NCBI RefSeq assembly: GCF_013343115.1
Contig: NZ_CP054570.1
Location: forward strand, 1,550,001-1,614,000
Length of the DNA stretch: 64,000 nt
Source: Streptococcus sanguinis
GTDB lineage: Bacteria > Bacillota > Bacilli > Lactobacillales > Streptococcaceae
Direction of reading: 5' to 3'
Below the pieces are notes generated by a model that did not search any database, had not been told where the DNA came from, and saw only the letters and a list, made by a program, of their open reading frames with translations. Positions 18,357 through 25,044 of this stretch are shown in pieces. Position numbers and translations under genes: made by a program. Position 1 is the stretch's first letter. Every line of letters begins with the position of its first letter.

Positions 18357-18779
18357 TTAGAAGCCCAGATATTCTTTCACACGTTTTTTACAAAGAAACT
18401 TGAAGTGAGGGTACAACTCAAAATAGTTTGCTAGTCCATCATCAAAAGCAGGCTGAATCAACATTTTGATATTACTATTAATAGAAGCCACCAAACTTTC
18501 TGAGGTTATCTTCTCTAGATTATAGCTATCTAGGTCCTGATAAATAAATCTGCCACCAAAGTCTTCCAAACCTTGTTTATATGGAGGTAAATTCCCATCA
18601 TAAATGCCTTTGATCAAAAAGCCGTAATTGATATAAAAAGAGTTCTCAAAGTTAGATTTTTGAAAGCCAATAAATACCTTTAAATCAGTATTTTCAAATG
18701 TATAATATTTGTTTTCATAAGCAAAATCTTATGATTTCAAAGTTTCACTAACAATTTTTTTGAATTCTGTATTATTCAT
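18357..18779 (-). pseudogene. Broken tandem copy of the immunity gene (nonsense codon 17)
   Basis: Aligned with the copy at 17928-18350, this unit starts at ATG 18779 and reads MNNTEFKKIVSETLKS, but the codon after TLKS is TAA where the intact copy has CAA. After the stop the frame continues and encodes a protein highly similar to the intact copy through to KKRVKEYLGF. An internal ATG at 18617 would give only the last 86 residues. The two units are separated by six bases. Confidence 0.85.
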
Positions 18780-18894
18780 GAATAACTATAACCTCAGATA
18801 CCCTAAATTTTTATATTTTACAGCGTTTCTTGGTAGGCTTCAAAAATCTCTTCCAATAGAGTTAATTAATTTTTTGTATAGCTTTCACTGAGCA

Positions 18895-19257
18895 TTAGTA
18901 AATATCAATCCGTCTAGCACGAAATTCAACAAATTCACCATTCTCAAGATCATTTGGAATTCCTCCACCTATATTAATCAAAAATTCTCCTACCTGAGCG
19001 ATATTTCTTGTTTTATCAAATATTTTGGCAATTATAAAATATTCAAAATTATTCAGATGCTTTACTAGAAATAGATTATCTTCACTTTTATATACGTCTC
19101 CATCAACAATAGCATACAGAATATCATCAAACTTTCCGCCAATCTTTCCAAAAAATTCATCTGAAAAGCAAACTAATTCATATTGATTATCCGATAAAGT
19201 GACATCCGCTTCTTTGGTATCAATATCTATCCATTCTATTTTTTTTACAAAAATCAT
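18895..19257 (-). CDS. Probable cognate immunity protein of the LXG toxin
   Basis: A 120-residue, strongly acidic protein directly downstream of the LXG toxin (11-bp gap, TAAGGAG before the start). It shows strands IEWIDIDTKEADVTLSD and FEYFIIAKIFD and a Gly-rich turn NIGGGIPND. No family is recognised. In T7SS LXG operons the gene right after the toxin normally encodes its immunity protein. Confidence 0.65.
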   Translation of the reverse strand: MIFVKKIEWIDIDTKEADVTLSDNQYELVCFSDEFFGKIGGKFDDILYAIVDGDVYKSEDNLFLVKHLNNFEYFIIAKIFDKTRNIAQVGEFLINIGGGIPNDLENGEFVEFRARRIDIY

Positions 19258-19268
19258 TAAATTTCTCC

Positions 19269-20996
19269 TTAACGTTCAAATCCTAGACTAGGTACCTTTT
19301 TGATAAGATAATCAACAGTTTTTACATGATATGTCGTTATATTTCCAGTATTTTGATCTAATCCAACAAAGGCGTACAAAGTATTTTTGCCTTCGTATCC
19401 TATAAATTTTACATATGCATTTAATTCTGGTACATAAGTACCCGTTTCAACTACAAAATTTGCGTCTTTTAAATATTGTTCTATTGAGTAATCCGTTCTT
19501 TTCAATGCGTGAGCAACCTCTGCACTGTGTTTATCAAAATGATTCACTAATTTTTGCTCACTATTAAACTGTAAATTTGCATTCTGTGCTTTTCCTACAG
19601 GTGGTACTGAATTGTTCTCGAATTTTATCCTTGACACCACTGAAGAATTTCCAGAACTTGGAATTTTAGCTCTGCCTAATAAATCTGTATCCAATCCATA
19701 AACAGGCTTCCCATTGTAGACTTGATGCCCCACATAAGATCCAACCATCATATCTGTCCAAGCAACCGTATCTGGAATAGCTTTAACCCATCCATAGTTT
19801 TTTGCTGTGATGATTTCAGCTTCTGTAGCCGGTTCATTAGTACTTGGATTTTTTCCTGTTTCAAGAATATATTTATTCCGCTTTGTAGCGTAATCTGGAT
19901 CACGCCAATCAATCGGTTCAGCGTTCATTAATTGGTTGAAGCGAACATAACTATAATCTTTCTTTGCTTTTTCCTCATCTGACATGAAGATATAGTCAAA
20001 TTCGATACTTATTCTTCCACGTAAAAATTCTGGATACTTATCCGCTAGCTCAACTAACGACATACCATCTACTTCTTCTTTATCAGATGCTAGAAGATTT
20101 GCCTTCATTTTTTTTGAACTTTCACTTTCAATATATATCGCACCTCCCCCTTCTCTCAAATACTGATATCGAGAATAAATATAATTAATTTGTTCTGCAG
20201 TCAAATCGGCTCTTTGAGGAAAGTTATAACCAGTATTGAGATAGCTTTCGTACTCACTGATAAGTTTACCGTATCGCTCTTCCATCTCGGAAAATGACAA
20301 TTCGTCAATATATTTCACGAAAGACTGTTGACTCTTCGTCTCCTCTATTCTCTCCTGCCGCTTAGTCCATCCAGTATTGATGGTACCTTTCCAGCTGAGA
20401 TCAGCATCCCGGCGAGGAGGAAGATAAGTCTGAGTAGATGCATCCCAGCTCTGCGCTGCCTGAGATAGACCGGTAGATGCGGCTGCTAAATAAGCTTCAG
20501 CTTCCGTGAAGATAGTTGGCGAACTCTCATTAAAAGCAAGCAAATTATCCAAAATTTCTTGGAAGACTTGCCTAGCACTTTCTGCAACAGCGATGGAAGC
20601 ACTGAAATCCACAATAGACATACCTTTATTATTTGCATAGAGTTGCGATTTGCGTTCCAACTCTGCCAGTTGCTGTTCTGCAAAACGAATTTTCTCTTCC
20701 AGTTCTGATTGGCGCCAACTCTTACCGTCTACTTCTGCCGTGTAGTTACTAACAAAATTTTGACAAGCTAAGGCTATCGCTTCCTGATAGAGAATGACTC
20801 CCTGAACAATCGGGATGACCGTTCCGACAACATGATTTTTGGCAGAATCATACGCTTTACCTTTTAGTTCATCCTCATTATGAAAAGCTGATAAAACGCT
20901 TATTAATTTAAGATTCTGCCCCAAACATTGTTCAACTGCTCTTCCAAGGCTTTCTGCCTGCGTTCGAGCAGCTTCTAGATACATATCAATACTCAT
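19269..20996 (-). CDS. LXG-domain T7SS polymorphic toxin
   Basis: A 575-residue protein with no signal peptide. Residues 1-200 are the helical LXG secretion domain, with the LKGKAYDSAK motif at 44-53 and long helices after it. A middle region (about 215-430) holds the linker DPDYATKRNKYILETG shared with the orphan cassette at 17029-17736. The C-terminal ~100 residues carry KLVNHFDKHSAEVAHAL and YVKFIGYEGKNTLYAFVGLD; a His/Lys-rich start followed by beta strands suggests a small RNase-like toxin (BECR-type fold is my guess), not proven. It is preceded by two Lap-type partner genes and followed by a probable immunity gene, the standard LXG operon. T7SS core genes are not in the window. Confidence 0.85.
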   Translation of the reverse strand: MSIDMYLEAARTQAESLGRAVEQCLGQNLKLISVLSAFHNEDELKGKAYDSAKNHVVGTVIPIVQGVILYQEAIALACQNFVSNYTAEVDGKSWRQSELEEKIRFAEQQLAELERKSQLYANNKGMSIVDFSASIAVAESARQVFQEILDNLLAFNESSPTIFTEAEAYLAAASTGLSQAAQSWDASTQTYLPPRRDADLSWKGTINTGWTKRQERIEETKSQQSFVKYIDELSFSEMEERYGKLISEYESYLNTGYNFPQRADLTAEQINYIYSRYQYLREGGGAIYIESESSKKMKANLLASDKEEVDGMSLVELADKYPEFLRGRISIEFDYIFMSDEEKAKKDYSYVRFNQLMNAEPIDWRDPDYATKRNKYILETGKNPSTNEPATEAEIITAKNYGWVKAIPDTVAWTDMMVGSYVGHQVYNGKPVYGLDTDLLGRAKIPSSGNSSVVSRIKFENNSVPPVGKAQNANLQFNSEQKLVNHFDKHSAEVAHALKRTDYSIEQYLKDANFVVETGTYVPELNAYVKFIGYEGKNTLYAFVGLDQNTGNITTYHVKTVDYLIKKVPSLGFER

Positions 20997-20998
20997 CT

Positions 20999-21346
20999 TT
21001 ACTCCTTGCTAGCTAAGGCACGCTTCTCTTGGTATACTTCCTCTAGTTGATTTTCTGCATTTTGATGTTTTTTCCGCAGTTTTTGTATCTGATTCTCTAT
21101 ATCAAGCTTTAGCTGTCTGCTTCGATGAGAAAAATCTAGCTGACAGTCTACTATCTTGCTATAGTACCGGCTTCCTTCGAAATCATAAGACAAATCATGA
21201 AACCATGTCCCCATAGAATCCAACTGACATAATACATCTTCTTCTTGAGCTTTTGCCTGTTCCAACTTTTGATAGAGTTCCCATTCATGATCAGCAAGCC
21301 TCCGCTCCTTGGCCAACAAGGCAGTCCATCGCTTATCTTCCTGCAT
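20999..21346 (-). CDS. LXG toxin partner, Lap2 type (DUF3958-like)
   Basis: A 115-residue highly charged, almost completely helical protein (two long heptad-rich helices, 10-45 and 65-112) between the Lap1-type gene and the toxin, with a three-base gap to each. The size, charge and position fit the DUF3958/Lap2 group, which binds the LXG domain with Lap1 to form a rod for T7SS export. Recognition is by context and architecture rather than a strong motif. Confidence 0.7.
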   Translation of the reverse strand: MQEDKRWTALLAKERRLADHEWELYQKLEQAKAQEEDVLCQLDSMGTWFHDLSYDFEGSRYYSKIVDCQLDFSHRSRQLKLDIENQIQKLRKKHQNAENQLEEVYQEKRALASKE

Positions 21347-21349
21347 TGA

Positions 21350-21700
21350 TTATTCCTCCAAAGCAGTCAAGGTACTCAGACCTAAATCTTTTTTAGTGAC
21401 TGTCGGTTCCTTTTTAGGCGGTAAATAGTTAGTAGTCAGACTTTGACGAATCATAGCATCCTTATCCTCAAACTCCGCTGCTACACTATGAACATTCTGA
21501 ATAATACTTGTAATGTGTCCCCCGAGCTGCCCTTGTAAGCTCTCAACATTTGAAATCCCTGCATTTGCATTAGAATTTCCAGCAACAGTTGTCTGCGAAT
21601 CTCGAGTAATAGCCATCATCTGCAGGAAATTTGCATCTCCGATTGCTGTTGCATGACGAGCTGCTGTTGATAGGTCGCTCTTAACTTGGTATTGATCCAT
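21350..21700 (-). CDS. LXG toxin partner, Lap1 type (DUF3130-like, WXG100-related)
   Basis: A 116-residue helical-hairpin protein, first in the LXG operon, preceded by GAGGAGAGGACGG. It has a Gly/Asn-rich turn near residue 45 and an FEDKD segment near residue 77, which fits the FxxxD export motif reported in Lap1 proteins, and a Pro/Lys-rich tail. Lap1 proteins are needed to target the toxin to the T7SS machine. Confidence 0.75.
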   Translation of the reverse strand: MDQYQVKSDLSTAARHATAIGDANFLQMMAITRDSQTTVAGNSNANAGISNVESLQGQLGGHITSIIQNVHSVAAEFEDKDAMIRQSLTTNYLPPKKEPTVTKKDLGLSTLTALEE

Positions 21701-21727
21701 CCGTCCTCTCCTCTACATTTTTTTCTT

Positions 21728-21755
21728 ATTGTACCATAAAATAAAAAAAGAGCAA
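21728..21755 (-). promoter_or_regulatory. Promoter of the LXG operon
   Basis: Minus-strand TTGCTC (21750-21755), a 16-bp spacer and TACAAT (21728-21733). The -35 element lies inside the terminator hairpin of the upstream HAD gene. Confidence 0.6.
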
Positions 21756-21783
21756 AAAATTTCCAAGAAATAATCTGCTCTTA
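21743..21783 (-). terminator. Terminator of the HAD-fusion gene
   Basis: Minus strand: AAGAGCA and TGCTCTT arms around a ~20-nt loop, followed by TTTTTATTTT, just after the gene's stop. Confidence 0.75.
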
Positions 21784-21789
21784 AAGTAT

Positions 21790-23199
21790 TTATTCTTTGT
21801 TTTCTTCTTTCTGCTCTAAGGTACGCTGGTAGGCCTGAATCTGTCGTTCCAGTTCTTCTTTGATAGCTCCTTCGGGAGCGTATTTTTCTTCCCAGTCATC
21901 TGGTTTGAGGATTTTATGGGTGACGGGGTCAAAGTGAGCCTTCCCGTCTGGGAAAATTTTGCCCATATTAGCCCGATGGACAATATCGAACAGCTGCTCT
22001 GGATCCACTCCCATCAGGACAAAGCTGCCATAAGTGAAGTAAAGAGTATCAATCAAGGCATCTACCTGACCGACTAGAGAAACCTCAGCCTGACTCTTGG
22101 AGCGAACCTTGTCAGCAGCCTTGTCAAGCGCTTTATGGAGATAAGCTACAGAGCTATCAAAGTCTTCCTCTGAGTTACTAGCTGCCCGCAGAAACTCGAC
22201 CAGCTCTTCTAGCTTAAAGCCTGCCCTATAGCGAGCGTCCTGAGGCGACCAAGCAATCGGCTCTTCCTGAGTGCTTTCATCCATGACACTATGGAACTCT
22301 TTAACCTTATTAAAGTGATGGTCGCTGCTGGTAAAGACCTTTTCCCTCGCTAGTATGCCAAAATGCTCCAGAGCCCTGTGAATCCCATCCTGACTATTGC
22401 TGCTAGTCGTATGCTTAGCCACTTCCTTGACTGAGCTGGTTCCATTTCCCATAGCAATGGACAGACCAACTCCCGATAGCATTTCCAAGTCATTGTCAGA
22501 GTCGCCGAAGGCCATGACTTGATGAATGTCAAAGCCATATTCCTTGCCGACTCGGCGAATCCCCTCTAGCTTAGATGTGTTTTTATTGATAATATCAACC
22601 GCATAGGGGCTACTGCGGGTAAATTTCAAATCAGGGAAGTCTGCTTCAATCTTACGGCTTTCTTCTGGACTGGCCAAAATCAAAGCTTGATAAATCGGCT
22701 CCTGAATCAGCTGCAGGAGATCCTTTTCATGCTGGGGCAGGGCCTTGCTGATGACTTTATTAAAACCGTGACTGACTGTTCGCGCCATTCTCTTAGGGAT
22801 GAAGCGGCTAGTCCACTGGGAGAAAGGGCTCATGCCGAAGGACATAATCTTGGAGCCCAGCATAGCCTCAGCCGTCCCCAAGGAAATTTCTTTCCGATGC
22901 TTCTTAGCATAGGCGATTAAATCCCGTAAACTCTGCTTGTCAATGGGACTGGCAGAAATCACCCTATCTCTTGAAAAAATATACTGGCCATTATAGGTCA
23001 CAGCAAAGTCTAAGTCCAATTGCTCCATAAAAGGTTTGACAAAGAAAGGACCGCGGCCTGTTGCCAAACCGACCAATATTCCTTGCTCCTTTAAACTCTG
23101 AATAGCTTTTTCTGTAGATTTCAAAACCGTTCGACTGTCATTGACCAGTGTCCCATCAATATCAAAAAAGACGGCCTTTACTTCCATTGATTTTCTCAT
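21790..23199 (-). CDS. Cof-type HAD phosphatase fused to an all-alpha NTP pyrophosphohydrolase-like domain
   Basis: A 469-residue two-domain protein. The N-terminal ~275 residues are a HAD-IIB (Cof) hydrolase: FFDIDGTL (nucleophile Asp about residue 13), GLATGRGP and MAFGDSDNDLEML. The C-terminal ~165 residues (YRAGFKLEELVEFL ... VDALIDTLYFTYGSF ... GKAHFDPVTHKILKP) resemble MazG/phosphoribosyl-ATP pyrophosphohydrolase-like helical enzymes. Together they may hydrolyse a nucleotide and then dephosphorylate the product. Substrates are unknown. The first ATG at 23199 has AAAGGA at good spacing; a second in-frame ATG lies at 23187. Confidence 0.85.
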   Translation of the reverse strand: MRKSMEVKAVFFDIDGTLVNDSRTVLKSTEKAIQSLKEQGILVGLATGRGPFFVKPFMEQLDLDFAVTYNGQYIFSRDRVISASPIDKQSLRDLIAYAKKHRKEISLGTAEAMLGSKIMSFGMSPFSQWTSRFIPKRMARTVSHGFNKVISKALPQHEKDLLQLIQEPIYQALILASPEESRKIEADFPDLKFTRSSPYAVDIINKNTSKLEGIRRVGKEYGFDIHQVMAFGDSDNDLEMLSGVGLSIAMGNGTSSVKEVAKHTTSSNSQDGIHRALEHFGILAREKVFTSSDHHFNKVKEFHSVMDESTQEEPIAWSPQDARYRAGFKLEELVEFLRAASNSEEDFDSSVAYLHKALDKAADKVRSKSQAEVSLVGQVDALIDTLYFTYGSFVLMGVDPEQLFDIVHRANMGKIFPDGKAHFDPVTHKILKPDDWEEKYAPEGAIKEELERQIQAYQRTLEQKEENKE

Positions 23200-23367
23200 T
23201 CTTTCCTTTTATGATACAATAAATTATAACACAAAAATGACACACAATCACATGAATTGCAGAAAAGAAAAACTGGAGTAATACCCACGCAATAGGATTG
23301 AAAACTCTATGAAAACAGAATGTATGTTTTCGAATCTGCATCATGACTACAAGGAGAAAAAGGATTT

Positions 23368-24330
23368 ATGACAAAGAAAATCTTGATCCTGCACACTGGA
23401 GGAACCATTTCCATGCAGGCTGACGGCTCTGGGGCTGTCGTTACCAATGCTGATAACCCTATGAACCATGTGACAGTTCCGCTTGAGGGGATCGAGACGG
23501 AAGTCATTGACTTTTTTAATATTCCCAGTCCACATATCACGCCCCAACACATGCTCAAACTTTACCAGAAAATCAAAGCCAGTGCTGACCAATTTGACGG
23601 AGTAGTCATTACTCATGGGACGGACACTTTAGAAGAGACAGCTTACTTTCTAGATACTATGCAGCTGCCGAAGATTCCGGTCGTTTTGACTGGGGCTATG
23701 CGCAGTTCCAATGAGTTGGGGAGCGACGGGGTCTATAACTACCTGACAGCCCTGCGGGTGGCTAGTGATGAAAAAGCCTGTGATAAAGGCGTGCTTGTCG
23801 TTATGAATGACGAGGCACATGCTGCCAAGTATGTAACCAAAACCCACACGACCAATGTCAGCACCTTCCAGACGCCGACTCACGGACCGCTTGGCTTGAT
23901 TATGAAGCAGGAAATTCTCTATTTTAAGACAGCGGAGCCTCGAGTCCGCTTCGACTTGAACAGCATTTCTGGTCTGGTGCCCATCATTTCAGCTTATGCA
24001 GGTATGAAGACAGAGCTTCTGGACATGCTGGATTTAGACAAGATAGACGGCCTCATCATAGAGGCATTCGGTGCTGGCAATCTTCCCAAAGAAGTGGCGG
24101 ACAAACTGGCTGATATGATAACAGCTGGCCTGCCAATCGCTCTGGTCTCTCGCTGCTTTAACGGGATTGCTGAGCCAGTCTATGCTTATGAAGGAGGCGG
24201 CGTTCAGCTGCACCAGGCTGGTATCTTCTTCGTCAAAGAGCTCAATGCTCAAAAAGCCAGAATCAAACTGCTCATCGCCCTGAATGCTGGACTCAAAGAC
24301 CAAGAACTCCGAGATTATATGGAAGGCTGA
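23368..24330 (+). CDS. ansA: L-asparaginase, type I
   Basis: A 320-residue cytoplasmic-type asparaginase with both signature threonines: ILHTGGTISM at the N-terminus and VVITHGTDTLEET near residue 80, plus the MRSSNELGSDG loop. It hydrolyses asparagine to aspartate and ammonia. There is no signal peptide. AAAGGATTT precedes the start. It is divergent from the HAD-fusion gene and ends at a strong terminator. Confidence 0.95.
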   Translation: MTKKILILHTGGTISMQADGSGAVVTNADNPMNHVTVPLEGIETEVIDFFNIPSPHITPQHMLKLYQKIKASADQFDGVVITHGTDTLEETAYFLDTMQLPKIPVVLTGAMRSSNELGSDGVYNYLTALRVASDEKACDKGVLVVMNDEAHAAKYVTKTHTTNVSTFQTPTHGPLGLIMKQEILYFKTAEPRVRFDLNSISGLVPIISAYAGMKTELLDMLDLDKIDGLIIEAFGAGNLPKEVADKLADMITAGLPIALVSRCFNGIAEPVYAYEGGGVQLHQAGIFFVKELNAQKARIKLLIALNAGLKDQELRDYMEG

Positions 24331-24362
24331 GAGAAAAAGTCCCTATTTACTTTCTTTAAATC

Positions 24363-24393
24363 AAAAAGTGCTAAGATTGCTTAGCACTTTTTT
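24363..24393. terminator. Convergent terminator shared by ansA and the minus-strand small transcript
   Basis: AAAAAGTGCTAAG / CTTAGCACTTTTTT arms around a 4-nt loop, with T or A tracts on both sides. Confidence 0.9.
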
Positions 24394-24440
24394 GACTCTT
24401 TCATATTCTAACACTGGGCAAATTCATTGAATCGCCAGCC

Positions 24441-24497
24441 TTAAAAGATAACCTCAAACAGAGACTCTAGAATTTCAAAAATATAATCACTTACCAT
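24441..24497 (-). CDS. Tiny ORF 2 (18 residues), possible small peptide
   Basis: MVSDYIFEILESLFEVIF: an acidic, amphipathic, hydrophobic peptide. GGAGGTGACCT directly precedes the ATG, an excellent ribosome site, and the start overlaps the stop of tiny ORF 1 by 11 bases, as expected for translational coupling. No family is recognised. Coding status is a hypothesis. Confidence 0.35.
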   Translation of the reverse strand: MVSDYIFEILESLFEVIF

Positions 24498-24564
24498 AGG
24501 TCACCTCCATTTTCTGAGCTTGCTTAAATGTCTTCGGATAGTGGACTTTGATTGTAACTTTCAT
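24487..24564 (-). CDS. Tiny ORF 1 (25 residues), basic peptide
   Basis: A 25-codon frame beginning MKVTIKVHYPKTFKQ and ending TYGK, strongly basic. GCGAGGT lies 6 bases before the ATG. The frame encodes the ribosome site of tiny ORF 2 in its last codons. Unknown family; coding status is a hypothesis supported by the ribosome sites and the promoter. Confidence 0.35.
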   Translation of the reverse strand: MKVTIKVHYPKTFKQAQKMEVTYGK

Positions 24565-24669
24565 AGCTTTTACCTCGCTTATCATTAATCCTTTAAGAGC
24601 AAAAACGAAACTCTTGGAGTGTTTAGCTTCAAGTTTGGTATCTAATCTTTTTGTTCTTACTTGGATATA

Positions 24670-24702
24670 AGGATACAGCCCTAAACTTAAGAATCTCTTA
24701 TA
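24670..24702 (-). promoter_or_regulatory. CiaR-type promoter 2
   Basis: Minus strand: TATAAG, 5 bp, CTTAAG (24686-24702), then exactly 10 bp to a -10 element TATCCT (24670-24675). The TTTAAG-N5-TTTAAG repeat placed 10 bp before the -10 is the known CiaR site layout in streptococcal csRNA genes. Confidence 0.65.
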
Positions 24703-24790
24703 GATTTCTTAGGGAAAGCTTATAGTCAAAGAAATCCGGCAGCATTCCCTATCTACTATTTGAAAGGAACAAGTCTTTTCAACCAAATAC

Positions 24791-24970
24791 AAAAAAACTT
24801 CACCGATTGGGTGAAGCTTGTGATTTGTTAGGAGATTTATGATGAAAAAATTCTAAATTATTCTTATTCTTTGAGTGGCTCATACCTCGCAAGTCTTCTA
24901 GTCTTCAAGCTTTGGTTACAGGATTTTAAGGGATGTTTACATTGTCATTGGTCCTACCTCTTTCTTTGAT
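24791..24970 (-). ncRNA. CiaR-dependent small RNA (csRNA-like) 1
   Basis: Inferred RNA of about 180 nt from the CiaR-type promoter at 24977-25009 to a terminator hairpin CTTCACC/GGTGAAG followed by seven T (24791-24816). The RNA holds an AUCUCCUAAC stretch complementary to ribosome binding sites, a csRNA hallmark, and no convincing ORF. It occupies part of the 700-bp gap between ansA and recG. Confidence 0.6.
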
Positions 24971-24976
24971 TTGACA

Positions 24977-25009
24977 ATAGTATAATCCCTCAAACTTAAA
25001 GCCCACTTA
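24977..25009 (-). promoter_or_regulatory. CiaR-type promoter 1
   Basis: Minus strand: TATAAG, 5 bp, TTTAAG (24993-25009), then exactly 10 bp to TATACT (24977-24982). One mismatch to the CiaR direct-repeat consensus. Confidence 0.75.
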
Positions 25010-25044
25010 TAAATAACTTGCAGGAAACTTAATCAAAAGAACTC

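Larger units (their letters stand above)
24363..24663 (-). ncRNA. Small transcript 2 from a CiaR-type promoter (contains two tiny ORFs)
   Basis: Inferred transcript from the CiaR-type promoter at 24670-24702 to the terminator at 24363-24393, about 300 nt. It is longer than typical csRNAs and carries the two overlapping tiny ORFs listed separately, so it may be a small mRNA rather than a pure sRNA. Confidence 0.5.

Noticed and set aside
16209-21700. Array of short repeats considered as a CRISPR locus
   Set aside because: Repeats are gene-sized, coding and few; there are no regular short repeats with unique spacers anywhere in the window and no cas genes.
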